Part shown: positions 1 through 8,193 of the stretch, piece after piece
How positions within the stretch are numbered: the stretch's first letter is position 1
How the letters are laid out: each line of letters opens with the position of its first letter
Source: Cryobacterium arcticum
GTDB taxonomy: Bacteria; Actinomycetota; Actinomycetes; Actinomycetales; Microbacteriaceae
Assembly: GCF_003185895.1 (NCBI RefSeq)
Contig: NZ_QHLY01000012.1
Span: 434,001-498,000 of the forward strand
DNA: 64,000 nt
Direction of reading: 5' to 3'
The notes under the pieces: generated by a model
Seen by the model: the letters and a program-made list of their open reading frames with translations, nothing else
What the model was told of the DNA's origin: nothing
Database searches by the model: none
Position numbers and translations under genes: made by a program

Positions 1-72
1 TTCTTGCTGTGCCGCTGGATCAGCGATAGCTTCTCCAGTGTCTGCAGTGAATCAAGCAAACTCGGGGGAGAT

Positions 73-777
73 ATGGCGCGAGCGTCACGAATGGTCATAG
101 CTGTGAGCGCTGCCGTGGTCGTGGCGGCGCTCTGTTTAGGCGGGTCGGTTGCGCCGTTCCCACAGCCGAGCGCCCCCGAATCGGCCGCGAGCGTCTGGCG
201 GGCCACCGAGCACCCCGGCGCCGGGCTCCCGACGGACCGAGCGTCAATCATGGCGCGCGAGGTCTACCCCGGAGTCACCCTCGAGCAGCTGAACTACTCT
301 GCCGAGGAGATCGAGTGGGCGACCTACCAGAACCCGTTGGCCGAGGCCGCGGCTCTCGTCACGACCGAATTCCCCGATGACTACTCGTTGGCCTACTTCG
401 GCCCGAACCGCACGTTCACCATCGCCTTCTCCGGCGACGCGCCAGCCGGCGCTCTCGCGACCCTCGATGCCACAGGACTGCCCTATTCCACCCTCGAGGG
501 CCTGGGATTCACCGAGGCCGACTATCAGGCGGCGTCGAATAACGTCAGCAGGCAGGTGTCCCAGGCCCTGGACGCGGAGGAGCTGAGCCCGGCCGCCTCG
601 TTTTCGGTGAACTCGGATATCACCAAAGCGCCGGACGTGATCGTGGTCACCATCACCGGTGACGACGAGGTCGCGCGGCAGGCGGCGCTGTCCGCCGTCG
701 GTATTCCGTCAGTGGCTCGGCCCTTCGTCGTCACCGTCGTCGAGGGTGGCGAGAACGAGTACGTCATCGGTCTCTAG
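73..777 (+). CDS. Secreted protein of unknown function, possibly a protease-propeptide-like domain
   Basis: Product of 234 aa if started at ATG 73, which has a strong ribosome-binding site (gggggag at 64-70). The open frame continues further upstream but without a signal-like start. The N-terminus has two Arg and a hydrophobic run (VIAVSAAVVVAALCLGG, about residues 8-24), consistent with an exported or membrane-anchored protein. The rest is acidic and hydrophilic with no metal or nucleotide motif. The middle (EFPDDYSLAYF, then IAFSGDAPAGAL) loosely resembles the pro-regions of alpha-lytic/streptogrisin-type serine proteases, but no protease domain follows. That resemblance is only an impression. 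It lies 75 bp upstream of flbD on the same strand, so it may be co-transcribed with the flagellar genes. Function not recognised. Confidence 0.7.
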   Translation: MARASRMVIAVSAAVVVAALCLGGSVAPFPQPSAPESAASVWRATEHPGAGLPTDRASIMAREVYPGVTLEQLNYSAEEIEWATYQNPLAEAAALVTTEFPDDYSLAYFGPNRTFTIAFSGDAPAGALATLDATGLPYSTLEGLGFTEADYQAASNNVSRQVSQALDAEELSPAASFSVNSDITKAPDVIVVTITGDDEVARQAALSAVGIPSVARPFVVTVVEGGENEYVIGL

Positions 778-852
778 CTAACGGAACGCGGGCTCCAGCC
801 GACAGTGGTTGCTGACGGCTGCTGGAGCCGTCCGGGAACCAGGGACGGGTCC

Positions 853-1116
853 ATGATCGTAGTAACCAGGCTGAACGATAGTCAGTTCGCGATTAATCCT
901 GACCTCATCGAACGCATCCATGTGAACCCCGACACCACGCTCGTGATGGTGGACGGCGCCAAGTTCATCGTGACCGAGAGCCTGGCAGAAGTGATCGAGA
1001 AGATCGCCGTCTACCGCGCCCACGTGATCAACCTGGCCTACAACTCCGGCAACAGCACGGCCACTGACCCCACCCGTCCGGACGCCGTTGTCCCACTGCG
1101 CCCCCGGAGAATGTAA
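853..1116 (+). CDS. flbD: FlbD-family flagellar protein
   Basis: Small 87-aa protein. ATG 853 begins MIVVTRLNDSQFAINPDLIE, the typical opening of the short FlbD family found beside motAB in Gram-positive flagellar operons (not the Caulobacter response regulator of the same name). The family hallmarks are an I-V-V/L-T-R-L-N opening, NPDLIE and a later D-G-x-K-F-x-V-x-E-S stretch, all present here. Its biochemical role is not well established. An extended frame from 805 adds 16 residues without homology to the usual N-terminus. The stop codon directly abuts the motA ATG, so translation is probably coupled. Confidence 0.85.
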   Translation: MIVVTRLNDSQFAINPDLIERIHVNPDTTLVMVDGAKFIVTESLAEVIEKIAVYRAHVINLAYNSGNSTATDPTRPDAVVPLRPRRM

Positions 1117-1932
1117 ATGGATCCCGCCACCCTGATCGGCATCCTGCTGGCATTCGGGGCCCTCTTCGCCATGATCACCATCGAGGGTTCGCACGTCACC
1201 GCGATTCTGCTGCCGGCGCCCATGGTGCTGGTCTTCGGCGCCACCATCGCCGTCGGTATCGCCGGCGGAACCCTGCGCGACACCGTGAACGCGATCAAGG
1301 CGCTGCCCGGCGCGTTCAGGGGCAAGACCACCTCGCCGCAGAAACTCATCGACCAGGTCGTCGGTCTCGCGGAGAAGGCGCGCAGCTCAGGGCTGCTCGC
1401 CCTCGAGCAGGAGGCCGACAAGATCGCCGACCCGTTCCTGCGCGGTGCCCTGCAGAACATCGCAGACGGCACCGACGGTGACGAGCTGCGCATCCTGCTC
1501 GAAGACGAGATCGCCACCCGCACCAAGGCCAGTCGCAATGCGGCCAAGTTCTTCACCAGCCTGGGCGGCTACGCGCCTACCGTCGGCATCATCGGCACCG
1601 TGATCTCGCTCACCCACGTGCTGGAAAACCTCGACACGCCCTCCACCCTCGGACCGATGATCGCCGCCGCCTTCGTCGCCACCCTCTGGGGCCTGCTTTC
1701 GGCGAACTTTTTGTGGCTGCCGATCGGCAACCGGCTCAAGCGGCTCTCCGACATCGAGGCAGAACGGATGACCCTGCTGATGGAGGGTGCCCTGGCCGTG
1801 CAGGCCGGCAGTCAGCCCCGTCTGCTCGGCGAACGGTTGCAGGCGATGGTGCCCACCGCATCCGTCAAGGGCAAGAGCGGCAAATCCGGCAAGTCCGCCG
1901 CGTCGACCAAACCGCTCAAGAAGGCGGCGTGA
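1117..1932 (+). CDS. motA: Flagellar motor stator protein MotA
   Basis: A 271-aa membrane protein of normal MotA length. It forms, with MotB, the ion-conducting stator that drives flagellar rotation. Two hydrophobic segments lie near the N-terminus (about residues 5-25 and 30-50). A large cytoplasmic loop follows, with the family stretch FFTSLGGYAPTVGIIGTVIS (about 148-167), then a fourth membrane segment at about 186-205. The C-terminus is basic and Lys/Ser-rich (KGKSGKSGKS). It starts immediately after flbD and ends by overlapping the motB GTG (GTGA), which supports coupled translation and 1:1 linkage of the two stator subunits. Confidence 0.95.
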   Translation: MDPATLIGILLAFGALFAMITIEGSHVTAILLPAPMVLVFGATIAVGIAGGTLRDTVNAIKALPGAFRGKTTSPQKLIDQVVGLAEKARSSGLLALEQEADKIADPFLRGALQNIADGTDGDELRILLEDEIATRTKASRNAAKFFTSLGGYAPTVGIIGTVISLTHVLENLDTPSTLGPMIAAAFVATLWGLLSANFLWLPIGNRLKRLSDIEAERMTLLMEGALAVQAGSQPRLLGERLQAMVPTASVKGKSGKSGKSAASTKPLKKAA

Positions 1933-2807
1933 GCGCCAGGGGCCGACGCCGGGGGCTCGAAGAGGAGCACGAGGAGCACGTCGACGAACGCTGGATGGCC
2001 TCCTATATGGACATGGTCACGGTGTTGATGTGCATGTTCATCGTGCTGTTCGCCATGTCGACGGTCGACCAGGCCAAGTTCGTGCAACTCAAGAACTCAC
2101 TCGCCACCGGATTCGGTGCGGTCGACGTGGGCAAGGTCGACACCGCCGAGGGCATCGTGGTTCCGGCGGACCTGGTCGACACCCCAGCCGTCGACGACGC
2201 GGGCACCACCGATCTGGAACTCGCCATTGCCGAGGTGGATGACCTCACCGCTGTGCAGGCCGCGATGCAGGCGGCCCTCGCCGCGGTCGGACTCGACACG
2301 CTGGTGGAGTACACCATCGACGAACGGGGCTTGTCGGTGGGGCTGGTGGGGTCGGAGACCTTTTTCGAACCCAATGTCGCAACGCTCAGCGGCCAGGCCG
2401 TCGGGGTTCTCGACGCCATCGGTCCGGCTCTGGCCGGAAGCCTGCGCGAAGTCTCGGTCGAAGGTCACGCCGACCGGCACGGTGTGACCACGAACTATCC
2501 CACCGACTGGGAGCTTTCCAGCGCTCGGGCGACGCAGGTGCTGCGGCACCTGGTGGAGAAGAGCGGGGTGGCTGCCGATCGCATCGGCGCGATCGGCTAC
2601 GGGTCGGCGCGCCCGGTCGACATGGGCGAGGACCTCGCGGCGATGGCCCGCAACCGCAGGGTCGACGTTGTGCTGCTGTCGAATCAGCCCGACAGTGTGC
2701 GCGCTTTGATCCCGTCGGTGCTCGATGGCACGGCTGTGCCCGATGATCCCGTGCCGGCCGATCCGGCCCCCGCCCACGATGATTCGGCGGCCAACACCGG
2801 CCACTGA
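1929..2807 (+). CDS. motB: Flagellar motor stator protein MotB
   Basis: A 292-aa protein started at GTG 1929, overlapping the motA stop. The open frame extends 216 bp further upstream inside motA, but that part is not homologous. A short charged N-terminus is followed by one membrane helix beginning WMASYMDMVTVLMCMFIVLF; Asp28 is the expected ion-binding aspartate of the stator. The C-terminal half is an OmpA/MotB peptidoglycan-binding domain, with VEGHADRHG and the ARATQVLRHLVE / GYGSARPV blocks at about residues 178-235. It anchors the stator to the cell wall. The tail is Pro/Asp-rich. Confidence 0.95.
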   Translation: MSARGRRRGLEEEHEEHVDERWMASYMDMVTVLMCMFIVLFAMSTVDQAKFVQLKNSLATGFGAVDVGKVDTAEGIVVPADLVDTPAVDDAGTTDLELAIAEVDDLTAVQAAMQAALAAVGLDTLVEYTIDERGLSVGLVGSETFFEPNVATLSGQAVGVLDAIGPALAGSLREVSVEGHADRHGVTTNYPTDWELSSARATQVLRHLVEKSGVAADRIGAIGYGSARPVDMGEDLAAMARNRRVDVVLLSNQPDSVRALIPSVLDGTAVPDDPVPADPAPAHDDSAANTGH

Positions 2808-2886
2808 GACCGGGCGGTGTCGTCGTCATTATTCTGCTGCCGGATTGTCGGCGCAGCCGCTAACGGATGCTCAGGTCCGGCCGATA

Positions 2887-3804
2887 GTGCCAGACGTGAC
2901 GGTCCAGGAACAAATCAGCACCGGCGTGCCCGGAAAGCCGGCGCGCACGGTCGAGGTCTATGACTTCAGCCGTCCCACCACGCTGGCCCGCGACCACGCC
3001 AGGGTGCTCGAACTGGCCTTCGAGACCTTCGCCCGGCAGTGGGGCACCCAGCTGACCGCCCAGGTGCGGGTGATCTCGCAGGTCACCTGCGAGCAGGTGC
3101 TCATGCGTGGCTACGACGAATACGCCGCCTCCCTGCCGGCCACCACCACGATGGTGCTCTGCAGCGTGCAGGGCATGGATGCCCAGGCTGTCATCCAGTT
3201 CCCCTCCGCCGCTGCCCTCTCCTGGGTCACCCACATGCTGGGCGGAACCGGGATCCCCGCCCCCTCAGAGCGGCCATTCACCCAGATCGAACAGGCGCTC
3301 GTGCGCCGTCTGATGGAGGACGCGCTGGAAGACCTGCGCTACTCGCTGGGTTCGCTGCTCATTCTGCCGATCGCGCTCGGCGCCATCCAGTACAACTCCC
3401 AGTTCGCCCAGGCTGCGGCTACCTCCGACCTTATGATCGTGGCGAGCTTCGTGATCAAGGTCGGCGAGACCACAACGGCGGCCACCCTGGCCCTGCCGGC
3501 CGAGGCGCTGCTGCCCCAGCTCGGCGAGCCCGGACCCGTTGTGCCACCCACCCCGGCCGTCGAACTGCTGCGCGCCCAGCTGGGCTGGGTGCCCGTGGAC
3601 GTGTCGCTGCGTCTCTCGAACGCGCAGGTGCTGCCGAACGCCGTCCTCGCCCTCGCGGTCGGCGACGTACTCCCGATCCCGCACCCCACCCACCGCCCGC
3701 TCGACGTAGTGGTAGACGGCCGAACCCTCGCCCGCGCCGCTGTCGGCTCCACCGGGTCCCGCCTGGCCTGCATCATCATCGACACCGAGGACACGACACC
3801 ATGA
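2887..3804 (+). CDS. fliM: Flagellar motor switch protein FliM
   Basis: About 305 aa from GTG 2887; GTG 2896 is an alternative, and an aggt-containing element precedes at 2873. FliM forms the middle layer of the C-ring and binds CheY-P in other bacteria. The body matches FliM: a start resembling YDFSRPTTLARDHARVLELA, a CheC-like middle domain (about residues 50-220), and a C-terminal SpoA/FliN-like domain with VPVDVSLRLSNAQV. The N-terminal CheY-binding peptide (usually LSQxEIDxLL) is weak: only a Q-E-x-I remnant is visible in VTVQEQIS. Its stop overlaps the fliN ATG. Confidence 0.92.
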   Translation: MPDVTVQEQISTGVPGKPARTVEVYDFSRPTTLARDHARVLELAFETFARQWGTQLTAQVRVISQVTCEQVLMRGYDEYAASLPATTTMVLCSVQGMDAQAVIQFPSAAALSWVTHMLGGTGIPAPSERPFTQIEQALVRRLMEDALEDLRYSLGSLLILPIALGAIQYNSQFAQAAATSDLMIVASFVIKVGETTTAATLALPAEALLPQLGEPGPVVPPTPAVELLRAQLGWVPVDVSLRLSNAQVLPNAVLALAVGDVLPIPHPTHRPLDVVVDGRTLARAAVGSTGSRLACIIIDTEDTTP

Positions 3805-4547
3805 CCCTTCGAAGCCCCGCGTCTTCGCTGACTGCCGCCGCCGGTTCCACCGACGAGGTCACCCGCGCCGCCGTCGACGCCCTGCTCACCGTGCTGCCCA
3901 CACCGACCCTGCTCACCGCGGCACCCGGATCCGGCGCCGCCGTGATCGGCCGGTTCGATGGGGTGGTGGCGGATGCCGTCGTCGCGTCGTTCGTCGGCGC
4001 CATCTCCGCCGACCTGGCGGTTGTGCTGGTCGATCCGGGCTCTCTCGATGCCGCGGCAGGCTCCGACTCCGGCCTCGTCTCGCGGGACGACATCGTGCGG
4101 CCTGCCCTGGAGTGCGCCGCCGGCGTGCTGGGCCTCGGCGTGCTGGGTGACGCCAGGATCGACGACGCGACCGCGGTGTTCCTCGACCCGGAGACCCGGG
4201 TCTTCGACCTCGTCTCGCACGGCGACACCCTGGGCTGGTTCGCCATCCGGCTGCGCCGTAACAGCAACCCGGGCAAGCAGAGCGACCACGCCGTGGTGGG
4301 CAACCTCGGCCGCATCAACAGTGTCGAGATGGCCCTCACCGTGGAGATCGGCCGCACCCGCATGACGGTTCGCGACGTGCTCGGCCTCGAATCCGGCGCG
4401 GTCGTCGAACTCGACCGGTCGGTGGGCTCACCCGCCGACATCCTGCTCAACGGCCGCCTGATCGCGCACGGTGAGATCGTGGTCGTCGACCAGGACTACG
4501 CCGTGCGCATCACCCAAATCCTCGACGTGGCCGAGAGCCTGACCTAG
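3801..4547 (+). CDS. fliN: Flagellar motor switch protein FliN, long form
   Basis: A 248-aa protein from ATG 3801 (ATGA overlap with fliM). The last 80 or so residues are a SpoA domain: VEMALTVEIGRTRMTVRDVL, then GSPADILLNGRLIAHGEIVV, the classical FliN C-terminal signature. This part builds the bottom of the C-ring and binds the FliH-type export complex. Classical FliN is about 130 aa, so the first 150 residues are an additional domain. It resembles the CheC/FliM-like domain of long FliN/FliY proteins, but I see no clear phosphatase E-x2-N motif. It sits between fliM and fliO. Confidence 0.9.
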   Translation: MTLRSPASSLTAAAGSTDEVTRAAVDALLTVLPTPTLLTAAPGSGAAVIGRFDGVVADAVVASFVGAISADLAVVLVDPGSLDAAAGSDSGLVSRDDIVRPALECAAGVLGLGVLGDARIDDATAVFLDPETRVFDLVSHGDTLGWFAIRLRRNSNPGKQSDHAVVGNLGRINSVEMALTVEIGRTRMTVRDVLGLESGAVVELDRSVGSPADILLNGRLIAHGEIVVVDQDYAVRITQILDVAESLT

Positions 4548-5084
4548 GTGGATACCGTCGTCGTCGCCCTGCGAGTGGTGCTGTCCCTGGCCGTTGTGCT
4601 CGGGCTGCTCTGGGTGCTGCAACGACGCCTCAGCCGGGGCGCCGGGTCGCGCGCGGCGAATGTCGTGACCATCGTGGGCCGGCAGGGTCTCGGCCAGAAG
4701 GCATCCGTCGTGGTGGTGGAGGTCGAGGGTCGCCGGTTCGTGCTCGGCGTCACCGAACACTCGGTCAGCGTGCTGCACGGTGGATCCACCGAGGCAACGG
4801 CGACCCAGGATGCCGATGCGGGCGCGGGGAGCACCGGCTCGGCCGCGGCCTTCGCGCGCTCCCTGCACGCCGCCACCGGGCCCCGTCTGGTGCCGCCGGT
4901 AGCCGTCTCCCCGGCCGACGATCTCGGCGCCGCCGCGATTTCCGGCGCCACCGGCGACGCAGCCGACCCGCCGCTCACCTTCCGGCCCCGCCGGGACCGC
5001 GGCCACACCGGCAAGCTCGGCGGCTCGATCCTGTCGCCGGCGACCTGGCAGCAAACCGCAGCCCTGCTCCGGCACGGCCGGTGA
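4548..5084 (+). CDS. fliO: Flagellar biosynthesis protein FliO
   Basis: A 178-aa protein starting at GTG 4548, directly after the fliN stop. It has one N-terminal membrane segment (about residues 4-22, VALRVVLSLAVVLGLLWVLQ) followed by a small FliO/FliZ-type domain (VTIVGRQGLGQKASVVVVEV, then RFVLGVTEHSVSVLH). FliO helps assemble the FliP ring of the export gate. The remaining 90 residues are low-complexity and not conserved. The stop overlaps the fliP GTG by 4 bp. Identification relies on both position and the short conserved core, because FliO is a poorly conserved family. Confidence 0.85.
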   Translation: MDTVVVALRVVLSLAVVLGLLWVLQRRLSRGAGSRAANVVTIVGRQGLGQKASVVVVEVEGRRFVLGVTEHSVSVLHGGSTEATATQDADAGAGSTGSAAAFARSLHAATGPRLVPPVAVSPADDLGAAAISGATGDAADPPLTFRPRRDRGHTGKLGGSILSPATWQQTAALLRHGR

Positions 5085-5995
5085 ACGCCGCACTCCACGT
5101 CCTCGCACGCGTCGGGTCCGGGCGGGTCGGCCCGCGCCGGCCCCGCAGCATCGCCGCGATCAGCGAACGACGGCGCCGGCTGGCCCGCGTCGCCCTGATG
5201 GCGGCCCTCGTGCTCATCATCGTGGCCGCGCTCGTGCTCCTCGTCGCCTCGGCGAGCCACGCGGCCCCGCTGGAACCCGTCGCGCCCACCGACCCGGCCA
5301 CGCCCACCCCCGTCCCCACCCCGGGCACCGGGCTGACCGTGGAGATCAACGGCCCGGATGGCGCTCCGTCCTCGGCCATCGTGACCCTGATCGGCATCAC
5401 CCTGCTGTCGGTGGCGCCGGCGCTGCTGCTGATGATGACGTCGTTCACCAAGATCTTCGTGGTGCTCGCCATGACCCGGAACGCCCTGGCGTTGCCGTCG
5501 ATCCCGCCGAACCAGGTGCTCGCGGGCCTCGCCCTGTTCCTGTCGCTGTTCATCATGGCGCCCATCCTCACCGACATCAACAACGACGCCCTTAAGCCCT
5601 ACCTCAACGGATCGATGACCTTCGACGACGCCGTCACGGCCGGATCGGGGCCGCTGCGAACCTTCATGCTCGCGCACACCCGGGAGGAAGACCTGGCCCT
5701 GATGGTGCGCGCTTCCGACCAGCCCAACCCGGCCAACACCGCCGCGGTGTCGCTCGTCACTCTCATTCCGGCGTTCATGATCTCGGAGCTGCGCGCAGCG
5801 TTCATCATCGGCTTTGTGATCTTCATCCCCTTCCTGGTCATCGACCTGGTGGTGTCGGCGGCGCTGATGTCGATGGGCATGATGATGCTGCCGCCGGTGA
5901 TGATCTCGCTGCCGTTCAAGATCCTCCTGTTCATCCTCGTCGACGGCTGGGGCCTGATCATCACCACCCTGGTCAACAGTTACCGGGGTGGCTGA
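5081..5995 (+). CDS. fliP: Flagellar export gate protein FliP
   Basis: A 304-aa protein, longer than the 245-aa E. coli FliP because of an 80-residue N-terminal region that carries a signal-like helix (about 39-59) ending in ASHAAP. The core is unmistakable: MMTSFTKIFVVLAMTRNALA, PPNQVLAGLALFLSLFIMAP, then LIPAFMISELRAAFIIGFVI, and MGMMMLPPVMISLPFKILLF near the end. FliP is the main subunit of the FliPQR export channel. GTG 5081 overlaps fliO by 4 bp and the stop overlaps fliQ by 1 bp (TGATG). Confidence 0.96.
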   Translation: MNAALHVLARVGSGRVGPRRPRSIAAISERRRRLARVALMAALVLIIVAALVLLVASASHAAPLEPVAPTDPATPTPVPTPGTGLTVEINGPDGAPSSAIVTLIGITLLSVAPALLLMMTSFTKIFVVLAMTRNALALPSIPPNQVLAGLALFLSLFIMAPILTDINNDALKPYLNGSMTFDDAVTAGSGPLRTFMLAHTREEDLALMVRASDQPNPANTAAVSLVTLIPAFMISELRAAFIIGFVIFIPFLVIDLVVSAALMSMGMMMLPPVMISLPFKILLFILVDGWGLIITTLVNSYRGG

Positions 5996-6270
5996 TGGAC
6001 TCCAATGCCGTACTGGATATCGGGCTGCAGGCCATCGTGGTGGCCGCCAAGCTCTCCGCACCCATCCTGATCACCGCCCTGGTGGTCGGTTTCGCGATCT
6101 CGCTCGTGCAGTCGATCACGCAGATCCAGGAGGTCACGCTCTCGTTCGTGCCCAAGGCCATCGCGGTCTGCATCGCCATGCTCATCTGCGGGCACTGGAT
6201 GATCTCCGAGATCGTCTCGTTCACCACCAACCTGTTCGACAAGATCCCCGGCCTGATCGGCGGCGGCTAG
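5995..6270 (+). CDS. fliQ: Flagellar export gate protein FliQ
   Basis: A 91-aa protein with two membrane helices, matching the family length (89 aa in E. coli). Family features are the AILVVAAKLSAPILITALVV-type first helix, ISLVQSITQIQEVTLSFVPK at about residues 36-55 and the second helix at about 58-75. It is part of the FliPQR channel through which flagellar subunits cross the membrane. ATG 5995 shares one base with the fliP stop, and the fliR GTG follows immediately after its stop. Confidence 0.95.
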   Translation: MDSNAVLDIGLQAIVVAAKLSAPILITALVVGFAISLVQSITQIQEVTLSFVPKAIAVCIAMLICGHWMISEIVSFTTNLFDKIPGLIGGG

Positions 6271-7029
6271 GTGAACCTCACCCTCGATTTCACCTGGCTG
6301 GAGGCCGTCGCCCTGGCCGGGGTGCGCATGATCGCGTTCCTCGTCGTGGCCCCGCCGTTCTCGTTCAACGCGTTCCCGCTGCGGGTCAAGGGCATGCTCG
6401 CGATCGGCCTCGCCCTGGCGGTGGCGCCACGGGTGGTGCCCGGTTACGCCTCGCCGGATACCGGCGGCTTCATCCTCGCCCTCGTCCTCGAGATCGTCGT
6501 CGGCGGCGTGCTCGGCTTCCTGGTTCTCGTCGTCTTCTCCGCCATCCAGTCCGCCGGCAACCTGATCGACCTGTTCGGCGGTTTCCAACTCGCCCAGGGC
6601 TTCGACCCGCAGTCGATGGTGAACGGTGCCCAGTTCACCCGGCTCTACCAGATGACCGCGCTGGCGCTCCTGTTCGCCTCCGGCGGCTACCAACTCATCC
6701 TCGGCGGCCTCACCCGCTCGTTCGCGGCCCTGCCTGTCGGCGGCGGCATCGACCTCGCCGTGCCGATGGTGGCGGTCACCGCCGCCGTCGGCCAGATGCT
6801 GCTGGCCGCCGTGCAGATCGCCGGCCCGCTGATCGTGGTGCTCTTCCTCGCCGACGCCGGCCTCGGCCTGCTCACCCGGGTGGCCCCGGCGCTGAACGCG
6901 TTCGCGCTCGGCTTTCCGCTCAAGATCCTGATCACCCTCACCCTGGGAGCGGCCGGGTTCCTGGCGCTGCCCGGCATCGTGGCCTCGCTCACCGACGATG
7001 CCGTGTCGAGCATGTGGGGGGTGCGCTAG
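6271..7029 (+). CDS. fliR: Flagellar export gate protein FliR
   Basis: A 252-aa polytopic protein (about six hydrophobic segments), matching the usual 255-260 aa of FliR. It has the conserved AGNLIDLFGGFQLAQGFDPQ stretch (about residues 93-112), the counterpart of the family's AG-x-I-x4-G element with downstream DP. FliR closes the FliP-FliQ-FliR export channel. GTG 6271 directly follows the fliQ stop and flhB starts directly after its own stop, so the order is the standard P-Q-R-B-A order of flagellar export operons. Confidence 0.95.
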   Translation: MNLTLDFTWLEAVALAGVRMIAFLVVAPPFSFNAFPLRVKGMLAIGLALAVAPRVVPGYASPDTGGFILALVLEIVVGGVLGFLVLVVFSAIQSAGNLIDLFGGFQLAQGFDPQSMVNGAQFTRLYQMTALALLFASGGYQLILGGLTRSFAALPVGGGIDLAVPMVAVTAAVGQMLLAAVQIAGPLIVVLFLADAGLGLLTRVAPALNAFALGFPLKILITLTLGAAGFLALPGIVASLTDDAVSSMWGVR

Positions 7030-8193
7030 ATGTCGGACTCCGGAGAACGTACAGAACAAGCCACAGACAAGCGGATGCGCGAGGTGCGGTCCAAGGGCCA
7101 GCTCGCCCGGTCGCAGGACCTCACTGCCTGGGTCGGCATCGGCGCGGCCGCGGTGATGATGCCGATGACCATCGAGGCCGGCGCCTCCGCCGGTCGCACC
7201 CAACTGTTCGACATCACCGCGATCACGGAGAACCCCGACCCACAACGGGCGCTGGACATGCTCACCGAAGGCCTCGGGGCCATGGGCGGCATCCTCACCC
7301 CGATGCTCGCCGTGGTCTGCATCGCGGTTCTGGCCGGATCGATCGCGCAGGGCGGCATCCACGTCAAGAAGCTCGCCGGCAAGTACGACCAGTTCAACCC
7401 GATCTCCGGGCTCGCCCGCACCTTCGGCACCCAGGCGCTCTGGCAGGGCGTGAAGGCACTGCTGAAGACCATCGTGGTCGGGGTGGTGCTCACCGCGGTG
7501 ATCCAGGGCATGACCCCCGTGTTGATGACCGCGGGCGGGCTGCCGGTGGCGGTGCTGATGGGCGCCGCCCACGACGGCACCGCGGCGCTGGTGCAGTCTG
7601 CGGTCATCGCCGGCCTGGTGCTCGCGGCCGCCGACGTATTCGTGGTGATGCGGCGCAACCGCAAGCGCACCCGGATGACCAAGAAAGAGGTCACCGACGA
7701 GCACAAGAGCTCGGAGGGCGACCCGATGATCAGGTCGCAGCGCCGCGCCCGGCAGTTGGCGATGAGCCGCAACCGCATGATCGCCGCGGTCGCCACCGCC
7801 GACGTGGTGCTGGTGAACCCCACCTCGTTCGCCGTGGCGCTGCGCTACGAACCGGGCAAATCGGCCCCCCGGGTGGTCGCGAAGGGCGCCGGAGTGATCG
7901 CCGCCCGCATCCGCGAACAGGCCGAGACCGACAGCGTGCCGATCGTCAAGGACATCCCGCTCACCCGAGCCCTGCACAGCGCGTGCGAGCTGGGCCAGGA
8001 GATCCCGCTCGAGCTCTACAACGCCGTCGCCCGAGTGCTGGCGTTCGTGCTCGCGCTCAAGACCCGCGGCGCCAGGGCGGGCGTGCACACCATGTCGACG
8101 CCGCCGATGGCACCCCCTCAGTCGGCTCGCCGGCACGCCCACGGCCCGATGGCCGCATCGACACCACGAATCCGCACCTCGGAGGCCACCTAG
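7030..8193 (+). CDS. flhB: Flagellar export switch protein FlhB, NPTS variant
   Basis: A 387-aa protein with an N-terminal membrane domain and a cytoplasmic domain. It opens with the family signature SGERTEQATDKRMREVRSKG, and KYDQFNPISGLARTFG follows at about residues 117-132. FlhB switches export specificity from rod/hook to filament subunits after self-cleavage at an N-P-T-H motif. Here the motif reads NPTS (Asn263-Pro264-Thr265-Ser266, in VVLVNPTSFAVALRYE), so the reactive Asn-Pro is kept but the conserved His is replaced. The tail after about residue 340 is extra and low-complexity. It abuts fliR and flhA. Confidence 0.95.
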   Translation: MSDSGERTEQATDKRMREVRSKGQLARSQDLTAWVGIGAAAVMMPMTIEAGASAGRTQLFDITAITENPDPQRALDMLTEGLGAMGGILTPMLAVVCIAVLAGSIAQGGIHVKKLAGKYDQFNPISGLARTFGTQALWQGVKALLKTIVVGVVLTAVIQGMTPVLMTAGGLPVAVLMGAAHDGTAALVQSAVIAGLVLAAADVFVVMRRNRKRTRMTKKEVTDEHKSSEGDPMIRSQRRARQLAMSRNRMIAAVATADVVLVNPTSFAVALRYEPGKSAPRVVAKGAGVIAARIREQAETDSVPIVKDIPLTRALHSACELGQEIPLELYNAVARVLAFVLALKTRGARAGVHTMSTPPMAPPQSARRHAHGPMAASTPRIRTSEAT

